From JALSHZ01 sp964614535 (GTDB lineage: Bacteria; Pseudomonadota; Gammaproteobacteria; UWMA-0217), in NCBI GenBank assembly GCA_964614535.1, contig CAZTOZ010000079.1, positions 1 through 35,642 on the forward strand: a stretch of DNA of 35,642 bases. The letters run 5' to 3'. The notes below the pieces were generated by a model. That model was not told where the DNA came from. It saw only the letters and a list, made by a program, of their open reading frames with translations, and ran no database searches. The position numbers and the translations under genes were made by a program. Numbering within the stretch: the first letter of the stretch is position 1; each line of letters begins with the position of its first letter. This document shows positions 1-7,965 of the stretch, one piece after another.

Positions 1-1
1 G

Positions 2-1531
2 TTCGCGGCCGATGGCGGTTTCCGCTATACGCCGGCACCGGACTACAACGGCAGCGACGGCTTCATCTATCGCGTCAGCGACGGCAACGGCAGCCACACG
101 GACGTTCGGGTACTGCTGGAAATTCAACCGGTCAACGACGCGCCTCTGGCCGTGAACCACACTGTAACGATGGACGAGGATTCGACCTACAGCCTGACGC
201 TGGACGACTTCGGCTTCTCCGACATCGACGGGGATCACTTGACCGCGATCGAGATCGCCACGCTGCCGGGTGCAGGGGAACTCACTTTCGATGGCGCGCC
301 GGTTTCAGCCGGACAACGTATTTCAGCAGACGACATCGCTCGGGGCCTGCTACGCTTCGCCCCCGCGCCGGATGCCTTCGGCCAGCTCTACGCGCAGGCC
401 GGTTTCCGGGTTTTCGACGGGAAGGTGCTGAGCACCAACGTCGCGACGTTGCGCATCGACGTGCGGGGAATCGACGATGCGCCCGTTTTGGTGGTGCCGA
501 GCAGGGTCGATACGGTGATGAACAACGAGGTGCATTTCGGTGACGACCTAAACCTGTTGATCGCCGATCTCGACGAAGCGCAACAGATTCAAACACTGAT
601 CATCACGGTATCGAACGGCTCCCTGGTCATCGGCTCGGTAGAGGGACTGGACAGCGCCGACGGGTTGCACACATCGACACTGACGCTCACTGGAACGACC
701 GAGGCCATCAATGCCGCCTTCGAGACCCTCGTCTATCTGCCGGAGCCGGGGTATGCCGGAGATGTGGTGATGAAACTGGTGGCCGGTGAAGCCGGCAACC
801 GTGCCGATCTCAGCGATATCGATGCGCAGATCATTCTCTCGCTTGCCGCGCCGGTGGCGGCCACTCCCGATCTGCCGACATACGAACCACCAACGGGTGA
901 GAGGCCCCAGGCGACCGTTAATGCCACGAACACCACCACGGGCCACCCGGACGCAGCACGAAGCGGGCCGAGCAAACGGGTGGACGACGAGCAGGTACTG
1001 CGTGCCACGGCGGTGGATGCCGTGGCACCGTTGCGGTGGCAACCGGTCGTGCAAGCCGAGGAGCACCATGGGCCACAGCGGTCGAGACCACCGGTCGAAC
1101 TGGAGGTGATGGCCGATGTGCGACTTACGCTCGACTGGAGTTCGCGTCACCAGGCACTGTTCGATTCGCTGCTCGCCGAGTCCGGGTCCGACACCGGCCC
1201 CGCCAAACGGCTGGTCCAGTTCTTCACGCTTCAGGTGCCCAGCCACGACGCCACGGCGGCAGAAGAGGCGGACGGCGGCACGATCACGCTGAAGACCGTG
1301 AGCTTCGGCGCCGCCACCGGCTTTACGCTGGGCACCATTCTGTGGCTGCTGCGCTCCGGGTCACTGCTGACCTCGCTGTTGCTGGCTTCCCCGGCGTGGC
1401 GCAATCTCGACCCCCTCCCCGTTCTCGACCACGGGGACGAGGCGGAGGACGACCTTCCGTTACCGGATCGGCACCGGCGCAGCCCCGGTTTCCAGGGGAT
1501 GGTTTTCGAAGAGATGAAACCGGAACGCTGA
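2..1531 (+). CDS. Large cadherin/Ig-like repeat surface protein, C-terminal part (5' end outside window)
   Basis: The frame is open from base 2, so the true start lies left of the window; the ATG at 152 is internal. The first visible residues form a typical bacterial tandem Ig/cadherin-like repeat (YTPAPDYNGSDGF, then RVSDGNG, then VNDAPLAVN). A second repeat follows (LLRFAPAPDAFGQLYAQAGF, FRVFDG, DDAPVLVVP), then a third, more degenerate one. From about base 870 the chain becomes a Pro/Thr/Arg-rich, low-complexity linker. It ends in one hydrophobic stretch (GTILWLLRSGSLLTSLLLA), then PAWRNLDPLPVL and a charged tail rich in Asp, Glu and Arg. Repeats of this kind occur in very large secreted or cell-surface adhesins of Gammaproteobacteria. 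A membrane-inserting C-terminal tail suggests surface retention, but this is inferred. No secretion genes are visible next to it. Confidence 0.8.
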   Translation, partial: FAADGGFRYTPAPDYNGSDGFIYRVSDGNGSHTDVRVLLEIQPVNDAPLAVNHTVTMDEDSTYSLTLDDFGFSDIDGDHLTAIEIATLPGAGELTFDGAPVSAGQRISADDIARGLLRFAPAPDAFGQLYAQAGFRVFDGKVLSTNVATLRIDVRGIDDAPVLVVPSRVDTVMNNEVHFGDDLNLLIADLDEAQQIQTLIITVSNGSLVIGSVEGLDSADGLHTSTLTLTGTTEAINAAFETLVYLPEPGYAGDVVMKLVAGEAGNRADLSDIDAQIILSLAAPVAATPDLPTYEPPTGERPQATVNATNTTTGHPDAARSGPSKRVDDEQVLRATAVDAVAPLRWQPVVQAEEHHGPQRSRPPVELEVMADVRLTLDWSSRHQALFDSLLAESGSDTGPAKRLVQFFTLQVPSHDATAAEEADGGTITLKTVSFGAATGFTLGTILWLLRSGSLLTSLLLASPAWRNLDPLPVLDHGDEAEDDLPLPDRHRRSPGFQGMVFEEMKPER

Positions 1532-1540
1532 GCGATGGCT

Positions 1541-1813
1541 TCAGACGAACAGCGCCAGCACCGCCACCAACACCAGCAGGTTGGCCACGGCGATGTATTT
1601 GCCCGCGCTGGACTTCCACGAAAACAGGGAGACGACCGCCGCCCCGATCGCAAAGGGAACCGGCGGCGGCAATGGTTGATGTTCGAAGGCGCGCAACGGG
1701 AAGTCGAACGCCGCGGCCTGATGCAGGGCCTCCGGCGTTTGCGCCAGCAGGAGAATGCTCATCATCATCGTCAAACCGCCGAGAATGAGCGCGGACATGC
1801 CAAATACGTTCAT
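1541..1813 (-). CDS. Small hypothetical membrane protein (90 aa)
   Basis: This gene converges on the adhesin, with 9 bp between the two stop codons. The predicted protein has two hydrophobic segments, one at the N-terminus (MSALILGGLTMMMSILLLA, about residues 6-24) and one at the C-terminus (YIAVANLLVLVAVLALFV, to the last residue). Between them is a soluble stretch with a Pro triplet. The layout suggests a two-helix inner-membrane protein with both helices close to the ends. A weak GAAGG lies about 10 bp before the ATG. I do not recognise the family. The regular hydrophobic pattern and the tight convergent placement make a real gene more likely than chance, but without homology this stays moderate. 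Confidence 0.55.
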   Translation of the reverse strand: MNVFGMSALILGGLTMMMSILLLAQTPEALHQAAAFDFPLRAFEHQPLPPPVPFAIGAAVVSLFSWKSSAGKYIAVANLLVLVAVLALFV

Positions 1814-1871
1814 ACTGTAGAGCCTTCAGTGGGGGTGGAACGATCTTAGAGGTCCGGCTCCCGCGCCAGAA

Positions 1872-1883
1872 TGACATTTGTCA
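1872..1883. repeat. Inverted repeat TGACA-N2-TGTCA
   Basis: The sequence is TGACA TT TGTCA, two perfect 5-bp arms around 2 bp. It lies in the gap between the small membrane protein (minus strand) and the flippase-like gene (plus strand), where an operator could act on either. The same arms with a different centre recur at 20794-20805. The rest of the 1814-2054 gap shows no convincing promoter; an AT-rich TATAAA near 1974 has no matching -35. Confidence 0.3.
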
Positions 1884-2054
1884 CCCGAACCCTGCATCGA
1901 CACCGGGGATGCCCAACCGTCAAGCGGCCGCGCCAGCGGAGGGGACGAATCACTGGAAGATGCTCGAACCAATCTATAAAATCCGGCCCAAATCTCTGTT
2001 TATTCACTAGTTGTCGATGCCCATCAGCACCCACCAAGCAGCGGAAGCGCGACG

Positions 2055-3053
2055 ATGAAACGCCCTTGGTGGCTGCTCGCCGCGGCACTTCCCCTGAGCC
2101 TTCTGATCCCCTTTGCCATCGGCGGCTGGGAGGCACTGTCCGAGCTGCGGCGGATTTCGCTCTGGATCGTCGCCGCCGGGGTATCGCTGGTCTCGCTGGG
2201 CTGGATTGCACAGGCGCTCAAACTCAAACTCATCATGCGCGGCGTCGGAGAGAGGATCTCGTTCCGCAAGGCGCTGGCAACGGTACTGGCGTCGGAGTTC
2301 GCCAGTTCGGCCACGCCGGCCGGCACTGGCGCGGCGATCACCGAGACATTTCTGCTGCATCGCCACGGGCTCAGTTCCGCCAAGGCCGCCTCCGTTTTCG
2401 CCTTGGAGCAGATTCTCGATCTCTTCTTTTTCGTCACGGCACTGGTGGTGCTGGCACTCGTACTGCTGACCGGCCCGGACGACTTCCACCTCGGGTTCCA
2501 GATCGCCACCATGGGCCTGCTGCTGGTCGGTGGATTTGCCGGCTTGTGGTTCTTCGCCCGCCACTACCGGCCGGTATTGCTATGGTCCGGGCGCCTGCTG
2601 GAGAGGTTCAATGTCTCGGCGCGGCGCCGCAAGAAGATCGCTCGCTGGATCATCCGGTTCCGCCAGGGGCTGGCACTGATTCTCGGTTTTCCGCGCTGGC
2701 GCCTCTCCGCCATCTACGTCCTCGCGGCGCTGCACTGGATGCTGCGCTACTCGGCGCTCTATCTCATCATCGAGGCACTGGGCTTTCACGTTCCCTGGTC
2801 CTATCTTTTCTTCATCCAGATGTTCAGCCTGGGCATCGGCCAGATGACACTGCTGCCGGGCGGCAGCGGCAGTGTGGAGATCAGCTTCAGCATACTGCTG
2901 GCACCCTGGCTGGGGGCCGGCACCATCGCCGCCACGCTGATCGCCTGGCGTTTCGTCACCTACTACTGGTACTTCATCGTCGGCGGCCCGGTCTTTCTCG
3001 CCTTTGCCGGTCGCGCCCTGTGGCGACGGATCAACGTCTCCCCGCCGACCTGA
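2055..3053 (+). CDS. UPF0104 / lysylphosphatidylglycerol-synthase TM-domain family (flippase-like) membrane protein
   Basis: A 332-residue polytopic inner-membrane protein with about eight hydrophobic segments and no soluble catalytic domain. It matches the membrane part of the MprF/YbhN (COG0392, UPF0104) superfamily. Diagnostic features are the early ISLWIVAAGVSLVSLGWIAQ helix, the SEFASSATPAGTGAAITE segment (conserved Pro-Ala-Gly after a small-residue run), FALEQILDLFFF, and a late LLPGGSGSVEISFS loop. MprF-type domains translocate lipids across the inner membrane; the substrate of stand-alone homologues is mostly unknown. The start at 2055 has GGAAG about 7 bp upstream. It appears to be a single-gene transcription unit. 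Its position before an envelope module fits a lipid or glycan transport role, but that is only context. Confidence 0.8.
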   Translation: MKRPWWLLAAALPLSLLIPFAIGGWEALSELRRISLWIVAAGVSLVSLGWIAQALKLKLIMRGVGERISFRKALATVLASEFASSATPAGTGAAITETFLLHRHGLSSAKAASVFALEQILDLFFFVTALVVLALVLLTGPDDFHLGFQIATMGLLLVGGFAGLWFFARHYRPVLLWSGRLLERFNVSARRRKKIARWIIRFRQGLALILGFPRWRLSAIYVLAALHWMLRYSALYLIIEALGFHVPWSYLFFIQMFSLGIGQMTLLPGGSGSVEISFSILLAPWLGAGTIAATLIAWRFVTYYWYFIVGGPVFLAFAGRALWRRINVSPPT

Positions 3054-3155
3054 TCCCGGCCCAGCCACTGCCCCATCAACCGAAGACTGGCGCTCGCCAC
3101 ATCCAACAAACAATCACTTAGAACAAAAACCTGTAGTAGCGGATGATTAAAACAG

Positions 3156-3164
3156 TGATACAAT
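3156..3164 (+). promoter_or_regulatory. Candidate extended -10 promoter for module A
   Basis: TG-A-TACAAT is a 5/6 match to TATAAT preceded by the TGn extension. It lies in the only AT-rich part of the gap between the flippase-like gene and the BON gene. No good -35 is visible at the expected distance, which is usual for extended -10 promoters. Transcription would start near 3171, about 125 bp before the chosen BON start. Confidence 0.45.
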
Positions 3165-3294
3165 CCGCATCATTCATATCCACTCCTGGCCTACAATCGG
3201 ATGGCAACGGAGTGTGATGACCGACAGGATGTTTCAACCCGCCGACGCCGCGCCTGCCTGGCCCGGCCGCCGGGCCGGTGATAGGGATGAACCA

Positions 3295-3714
3295 ATGGCG
3301 CGCTGGATTCTCAAACTGACGGGATACGCCCTGCTCGCGGCGGTTTTCGCACTCTGCCTCTACACCGTCCCGCCCACCATCGAGTCCGACCTGCTCGGCA
3401 GCGCCAAGAAAACATTGCGCGACAACGGCCTCGACTGGGCACTGGTCAGCATCGACGGACGGGACATCACCTTGTCGGGTTCTCCACCCGACCAGCAGGC
3501 CGCCCGCAAAGCGGTGGAACTGCTACGCCGGACAACCGGCGTCCGCCAGGTGCTGACCACCTGGTCCGCCGACGCCTTTCCCGACACCAGCGAGGCGCGG
3601 CAAGCACCGGTCATCGATCTCGCCACCATCAGCGAGCCCACCGACGAGCCGGCGTCCGCCCACCAGATCAACCTCCCCCTCCAACCCGCACCGGATCAGG
3701 AGTTCGACCACTGA
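3295..3714 (+). CDS. Membrane-anchored BON-domain protein (module A, first gene)
   Basis: A 139-residue protein with one N-terminal membrane helix (about residues 8-24, LTGYALLAAVFALCLYTVP). It is followed by a BON-like domain (about 40-90) centred on VSIDGRDITLSGSPPD and ending GVRQVL. The tail of about 45 residues is Pro- and acid-rich. BON domains are small alpha/beta folds of periplasmic proteins that bind phospholipid or envelope surfaces. An earlier in-frame ATG exists at 3214, but 3295 is preferred: it has AGGGA upstream and places the helix at the N-terminus, as in the paralogue at 8955-10064. That paralogue has the matching block VEIDGRDILVRGVPPD. The stop codon shares its A with the next ATG (TGATG), so the two genes are translationally coupled. 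Unlike the paralogue, this copy has no OmpA domain. Confidence 0.75.
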   Translation: MARWILKLTGYALLAAVFALCLYTVPPTIESDLLGSAKKTLRDNGLDWALVSIDGRDITLSGSPPDQQAARKAVELLRRTTGVRQVLTTWSADAFPDTSEARQAPVIDLATISEPTDEPASAHQINLPLQPAPDQEFDH

Positions 3715-4556
3715 TGCAATACCTGATGACGCAGATTCTTCTCTATCTCGCCGCCGCCACCGGGATCGGCTGGTTCATCGGGCGTTTCACCGCCCGCTCG
3801 CGGGAACGACAGGCCATCCGCGAGCTCACCGAGTGGCAGGAGAAGTACCACGCACTGGAGCAATACCGGAACCGCCTCAAGAAAGAGAACCACGGCCTGG
3901 CCCGCGCCTATCGCAAGCAGCTCAAGCAGCTGGCCGAATTCCGGATCCGCCTCACCGGGATGGAGGCCAAGGCGCAGACGCTGTCGCTGGAAAAGAGCAT
4001 CAACAAGGTCCAGTTCACCGACCTCAGCGACGAGATCAAGCAGCGTGACGAACTGATCCGTTCCTACCAGCAACGGCTGCGCGAGAGCAACAGCAAGGTA
4101 AAACAGCTGCTGGAACGCGTGGCCGCGCTCTCCGCCGCGAAGCGGGAACTGGAGCAGGCGCTGGATGATGCCGCCGACGAGAAGAACCTCCTCAACACCC
4201 AGCTCATCAACCTCTCGGAGGAGACCAAGCAAGCCCAGCAGAAACTCATCGAGATCGTCTCGGAGCGCGAATCTCTCTCCAGCGAGATCGAAATGCTCGA
4301 CACCGAAAAGGACGAACAGCAGGGGCGTGTCGATCTGCTACTGGCCGAGCAGGAATCCCTGCTCGACAAAGTGGCCGAACTGAAACGGCAGAAAGAGGAG
4401 TACGAGGCACGCGTCAACGAGCTTCGGCACAACATGGAGGATCTGACCACCCAGATCATCGATATCCGCACCGAGCGTGACGACTATCTGGAGCGGCTGA
4501 AAACCATCTCTGGCGTGCTGGAGAAAATCCCCGAGCAGGGACGCGGCGCCGCCTGA
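3714..4556 (+). CDS. Single-pass membrane coiled-coil protein (module A, second gene)
   Basis: 280 residues. The N-terminal helix (about 6-25) ends in IGWFIGRFTARSRER, giving a positively charged cytoplasmic border. Almost all of the rest, about 30-265, is heptad-rich Glu/Lys/Gln/Leu sequence without Pro, so a long coiled coil is predicted. Near the C-terminus is the block DLTTQIIDIRTERD (bases 4440-4481), nearly identical to that of the paralogue at 8071-8958. The N-terminal IGWxIGRxTxR pattern is also shared. A single-pass protein with a long cytoplasmic coiled coil resembles scaffold or division-associated proteins, but I recognise no named family. Coupling to the BON gene suggests the two products work as a pair across the inner membrane. 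A second in-frame ATG lies four codons in, at 3726. Confidence 0.75.
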   Translation: MQYLMTQILLYLAAATGIGWFIGRFTARSRERQAIRELTEWQEKYHALEQYRNRLKKENHGLARAYRKQLKQLAEFRIRLTGMEAKAQTLSLEKSINKVQFTDLSDEIKQRDELIRSYQQRLRESNSKVKQLLERVAALSAAKRELEQALDDAADEKNLLNTQLINLSEETKQAQQKLIEIVSERESLSSEIEMLDTEKDEQQGRVDLLLAEQESLLDKVAELKRQKEEYEARVNELRHNMEDLTTQIIDIRTERDDYLERLKTISGVLEKIPEQGRGAA

Positions 4557-4651
4557 CGGACCTTCCGGGCGACCGGCAGGCGCCAACGATTTCCAGCCAA
4601 CAGCAAATATTGTAAGCTCGCCTGACAACAACTCGGACAGGACCATTGAAC

Positions 4652-5098
4652 ATGCCAATCGCCACCGCCCGTTATCTCGTCGTCCCCGCGTTGCTGGTGC
4701 CAGCCATTGCGGCGATGTCGTCACTGACCGGCTGCTCCGCCCAGCAGAAGCTTTTTGGCAAACCCTCCAGCAGCGCCGCGCGGCAAAATACCTACGAGGA
4801 AAAAAAGGCCACCGCCGATGGCCCCGCAGACGAGGCCCGCCCCCCCGCCGTCGCCGCTGGTGCCACCCGCTATTTTCTCCAGCTTGCGGCCTACACCACC
4901 CGTGAAAACGCCGAAAAGCAGCTGGCGGCGTTGAAGAAGAAATTGAAGCAGCCGATGGAGATTTTCGAGGAAGCCGACAACGGCCAGCAGTATTTCAAGC
5001 TTCAGGTCGGCCCGTTTCCATCGTTGCAGGAGGCCGTTCGCGCAGAACCGGCCATCCACGAAGCCGGTTTCGACAAGATCCGCTATATCCGGCGCTGA
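4652..5098 (+). CDS. SPOR-domain lipoprotein
   Basis: 148 residues. The N-terminal signal ends in a lipobox, SSLTGC, with lipidated Cys at about residue 28. A variable linker (about 29-70, Lys/Ala/Pro-rich) follows. The C-terminal SPOR-like domain (about 70-148) starts RYFLQLAAYTTRENAEKQLA and continues with YFKLQVGPFPSLQEA, the usual two Gln-containing strands. SPOR domains bind glycan strands stripped of stem peptides at division sites, so this protein probably sits at the outer membrane or septum. The ATG at 4652 has AGGA 9 bp upstream; a TTG two codons earlier is in frame but too close to that site. The 95-bp gap after the coiled-coil gene allows either co-transcription or a separate promoter. 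Confidence 0.8.
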   Translation: MPIATARYLVVPALLVPAIAAMSSLTGCSAQQKLFGKPSSSAARQNTYEEKKATADGPADEARPPAVAAGATRYFLQLAAYTTRENAEKQLAALKKKLKQPMEIFEEADNGQQYFKLQVGPFPSLQEAVRAEPAIHEAGFDKIRYIRR

Positions 5099-5111
5099 CG
5101 GCCCCAGCAGA

Positions 5112-5127
5112 GGCGCCTCACGGCGCC
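5112..5127. terminator. Candidate short bidirectional hairpin between convergent genes
   Basis: GGCGCC-TCAC-GGCGCC, a 6-bp GC-only stem with a 4-base loop. It lies between the SPOR lipoprotein stop and the rimI stop and overlaps the latter. No T-run follows on either strand, so intrinsic termination is uncertain. Confidence 0.35.
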
Positions 5128-5654
5128 GGTTGATCGCCCTTTTCCCCGCCATCGAGCGCCAGAGCGAGAACGATGGCATCCTCCTTGCCGTCATGGCCGC
5201 GATAATAGGCCTTGCGCCGGCCGATCGGTTCGAACCCGGCGGCCCGGTAGATCGATGCGGCCCGCTGGTTGGACTGACGCACTTCCAGGATCAACCGTTC
5301 AGCACCTAGACGTCCCGAAACCACGATCAACCAGTGCAGCAGGCACCGGCCGATGCCACGGCGCTGATAATCAGGGTCGACACAGAGATTGAGGATGTGG
5401 GCTTCGCCAGCCGCGGCCGAGAGAATGCCATAGCCCACGATCCGGTCATCCCGCTCCACGACCCAGGCCGGGTAGCCAACACGGAAGCACTCACGAAAGA
5501 TTCCCCGCGTCCACGGAAACGCATAGGCCCGGATCTCGATATCGAAAACGGCATCGAGATCCTCGGCCGTCATCGGCCGGATTCCCTCCGGCAAGGCCGG
5601 GATCGGGGCATCCGGCCCGGTCGCCGCCGCGCGCCGGGATGAGGAGCCGCTCAC
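5118..5654 (-). CDS. rimI: Ribosomal protein S18 alanine N-acetyltransferase
   Basis: 178 residues, GNAT fold. Family hallmarks are RPMTAEDLDAVFDIEIRAYAF (N-terminal substrate strand), ILNLCVDPDYQRRGIG (acetyl-CoA pyrophosphate loop, Q/RxxGxG) and EVRQSNQRAASIYRAAGFE, followed by RRKAYYRG, typical of RimI. RimI acetylates the N-terminal Ala of ribosomal protein S18. The chain has about 25 extra N-terminal residues. The start is a GTG at 5654 that overlaps the stop of the glycosylase gene by 4 bp (GTGA), which supports this start through translational coupling. It is the last gene of the leuA operon. Uracil-DNA glycosylase and rimI side by side are familiar in Gammaproteobacteria; the link with leuA is less so. 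Confidence 0.9.
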   Translation of the reverse strand: MSGSSSRRAAATGPDAPIPALPEGIRPMTAEDLDAVFDIEIRAYAFPWTRGIFRECFRVGYPAWVVERDDRIVGYGILSAAAGEAHILNLCVDPDYQRRGIGRCLLHWLIVVSGRLGAERLILEVRQSNQRAASIYRAAGFEPIGRRKAYYRGHDGKEDAIVLALALDGGEKGDQPAP

Positions 5655-6355
5655 CGCGCCCCCATCTGCGCCAGCGCCAGCTTGAGGTCGGCCCAGCTCT
5701 TGGCCTTCTCCACCGGACGGCGCAGCAGATAGGCCGGATGGTAGGTCACCACCACCGGAATGCGGTGCTCACCGTAGTGGTGGACACGACCCCGCATCCG
5801 CCCCACCGGGGCATCGGTCGCCAACAACGTCTGTGCCGCCACCCGGCCAACGATGAGAATCAGCGTGGGCCGGATCAGCTCGATCTGTCGTTCGAGATAG
5901 CCGATACAGGCCGCGATCTCGTCATCCCGCGGGTCCCGGTTGCCCGGCGGGCGGCATTTGATGACATTGGCGATATAGACGGTCTCCCGGCTCAGGCCCA
6001 CGGCGGCGAGCATGTTGTTGAGCAGCAGGCCGGCCCGCCCCACGAACGGTTCGCCCTGCAGATCCTCCTGCTCTCCCGGTGCTTCACCGATGATCATCCA
6101 GTCGGCCTCGCGGTGCCCGACGCCGACCACGGCGTGATGGCGCCCCTGGTGGAGCGGACAGGCGGTACAGCCGGTCACCGCGGCACTGAGCGCATCCCAG
6201 TCCATCGCGCTGGCGGCGGTCGCAGCGCTCGCCGGGTCGTCGTCCGTTGGCGGCGTGTGGGGAACGGGTTGCGCCGATACCGGCAGATCGCGCCGCACCC
6301 AGCGCGTGATGCCCAGCTGCGCCAGCCGGGTCGATTGCCGGCTGTTCAGCGTCAT
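5651..6355 (-). CDS. Family 4 (Fe-S) uracil-DNA glycosylase
   Basis: 234 residues. A variable N-terminus of about 60 residues is followed by the catalytic domain. The first Fe-S cysteine pair is in GCTACPLHQGR. The active-site loop is GEAPGEQEDLQGEPFVGRAG. The third cysteine is in NVIKCRPPGNRDP and the fourth in IAACIGYL, so all four 4Fe-4S ligands are present. The C-terminal DNA-intercalation/His motif is VVTYHPAYLLR. Enzymes of this type remove uracil from DNA and start base-excision repair. The ATG at 6355 overlaps the leuA stop (ATGA), so translation is probably coupled to leuA. The N-terminal extension resembles the phage-polymerase-like extensions of some homologues, but I cannot assign it. 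Confidence 0.9.
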   Translation of the reverse strand: MTLNSRQSTRLAQLGITRWVRRDLPVSAQPVPHTPPTDDDPASAATAASAMDWDALSAAVTGCTACPLHQGRHHAVVGVGHREADWMIIGEAPGEQEDLQGEPFVGRAGLLLNNMLAAVGLSRETVYIANVIKCRPPGNRDPRDDEIAACIGYLERQIELIRPTLILIVGRVAAQTLLATDAPVGRMRGRVHHYGEHRIPVVVTYHPAYLLRRPVEKAKSWADLKLALAQMGAR

Positions 6356-7893
6356 ACGCTGCTGTGTTGGGGATGGGGCGCCGGCTGGGGCGAGGTAAGC
6401 TTGTTGAGCGCGTTGAGGTAGGCCTTGGCCGAGGCGATCACGATGTCGGTGTCGGCCCCCTGCCCGTTGACGATACGGCCATTCTTCTCCAGCCGAACGG
6501 TGACCTCGCCCTGGGCATCGGTACCGCTGGTGATGTTGTTGACCGAATAGAGCTTGAGCTGGCTGTCGCTGCCGACGATCTCCTCGATCGCCTTGTAGGC
6601 CGCATCGACCGGCCCACCGCCGATCGCCTCGCTGCCGTGCTCCTCGCCATCGACATTGAGCGTCACCCGCGCCAGCGGCTTCTCCCCGGTCTCGGAGGTG
6701 ACGCTCAGATAGACCAGCTTGTAGCGCTCCGGCTCATTGGCACTGGCGCTGACCAGCGCCTGCAGATCCTCGTCGTAGATCTCGTGCTTGCGGTCCGCCA
6801 GCGCCTTGAAACGGACGAAGACCTCATTGAGCGCCTCCTCCGACTCGAACTCGATCCCAAGATCACGAAACCGCGACCGCAGCGCATTGCGGCCGGAGTG
6901 CTTGCCGAGAACGATGTGATTCTCGCTCCAGCCGACGTCCTCGGCGCGCATGATCTCGTAGGTCTCGCGGGACTTGAGCACGCCGTCCTGATGGATGCCC
7001 GATTCGTGGGCGAAGGCGTTGGCACCGACGATGGCCTTGTTGGGCTGCACCGGAAAGCCGGTGATGCTGGAGACCAGGCGGGAACAGGGAACGATCTGCG
7101 TGGTGTCGAGCCGGGTATCGCAGTCGAAGACGTCCTGCCGCGTCCGCACCGCCATGACGACCTCCTCCAGCGCCGCGTTGCCGGCCCGCTCCCCAAGACC
7201 ATTGATGGTGCATTCCACTTGCCGGGCGCCATTGCGCACCGCCGCCAGCGAGTTGGCCACGGCCAGCCCCAGATCATTGTGGCAGTGAACCGAGAAAACC
7301 GCCTTGTCGGCATTGGGAATCCGTTCGATCAGCGTGCGGATGAGCTGGCCGAACTGATGCGGAATGTTGTAGCCAACGGTATCGGGAATATTGATCGTCG
7401 AGGCGCCGGCATCGATGACCTTTTCGATGACCCGGCAGAGAAAGTCCACCTCCGAGCGGCCGGCATCCTCCGGCGAGAACTCCACGTCGTCGGTGAACCG
7501 CCGTGCCTTCCTCACCGCCTTTACGGCGTTCTCCACCACCTCGTCCGGCGTCATCCGCAGCTTCTCCTTCATGTGGATCGGCGACGTGGCCAGAAAGGTG
7601 TGGATCCTGGCGGCCTTGGCCGGCTTCAGCGCCTCACCGGCCCGCTCGATGTCCTTGTCGAGCGCCCGGGCGAGACCACAGACGGTGCTCTCGCTCACCG
7701 CCGAGGCCACCGCCTGCACCGCTTCGAAATCACCGGGGCTGGCGATCGGAAAACCCGCCTCGATGATATCGACCCGCATCTTCTCCAACGCCTTGGCGAT
7801 GCGGACCTTCTCGTCCTTCGTCATCGACGCGCCGGGGCTCTGCTCGCCGTCGCGCAACGTCGTATCGAAGATTATCAGGTGTTCCTTGCTCAT
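6352..7893 (-). CDS. leuA: 2-isopropylmalate synthase
   Basis: 513 residues, normal for bacterial LeuA. It condenses acetyl-CoA with 2-oxoisovalerate, the first committed step of leucine synthesis. The HMGL-like TIM barrel starts FDTTLRDGEQSPGASM (residues 9-24). It carries the metal-binding HCHNDLGLAVANS (about 202), NGLGERAGNAALEE and HESGIHQDGVLK (about 298). The C-terminal regulatory domain (about 390-505) contains GGGPVDAAYKAIEE and NNITSGTDAQGEV, where leucine feedback acts. An upstream in-frame start at 7995 exists, but it lies on or above the predicted promoter, so the ATG at 7893 is chosen. leuA leads an operon with the glycosylase and rimI genes. No leuB, leuC, leuD or ilv genes are in the window. 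Confidence 0.95.
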   Translation of the reverse strand: MSKEHLIIFDTTLRDGEQSPGASMTKDEKVRIAKALEKMRVDIIEAGFPIASPGDFEAVQAVASAVSESTVCGLARALDKDIERAGEALKPAKAARIHTFLATSPIHMKEKLRMTPDEVVENAVKAVRKARRFTDDVEFSPEDAGRSEVDFLCRVIEKVIDAGASTINIPDTVGYNIPHQFGQLIRTLIERIPNADKAVFSVHCHNDLGLAVANSLAAVRNGARQVECTINGLGERAGNAALEEVVMAVRTRQDVFDCDTRLDTTQIVPCSRLVSSITGFPVQPNKAIVGANAFAHESGIHQDGVLKSRETYEIMRAEDVGWSENHIVLGKHSGRNALRSRFRDLGIEFESEEALNEVFVRFKALADRKHEIYDEDLQALVSASANEPERYKLVYLSVTSETGEKPLARVTLNVDGEEHGSEAIGGGPVDAAYKAIEEIVGSDSQLKLYSVNNITSGTDAQGEVTVRLEKNGRIVNGQGADTDIVIASAKAYLNALNKLTSPQPAPHPQHSSV

Positions 7894-7965
7894 CGGGAGA
7901 TCTCGCGGCGGGTTGGTGGGGAACGCGCCATTGAGAACCCAATGGCGATGCAGTCGATGCGCTGG

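Noticed and set aside
152..160. ATG at 152... as the start of the adhesin
   Set aside because: The frame is open to the window edge, and an intact Ig/cadherin repeat is encoded before this position.
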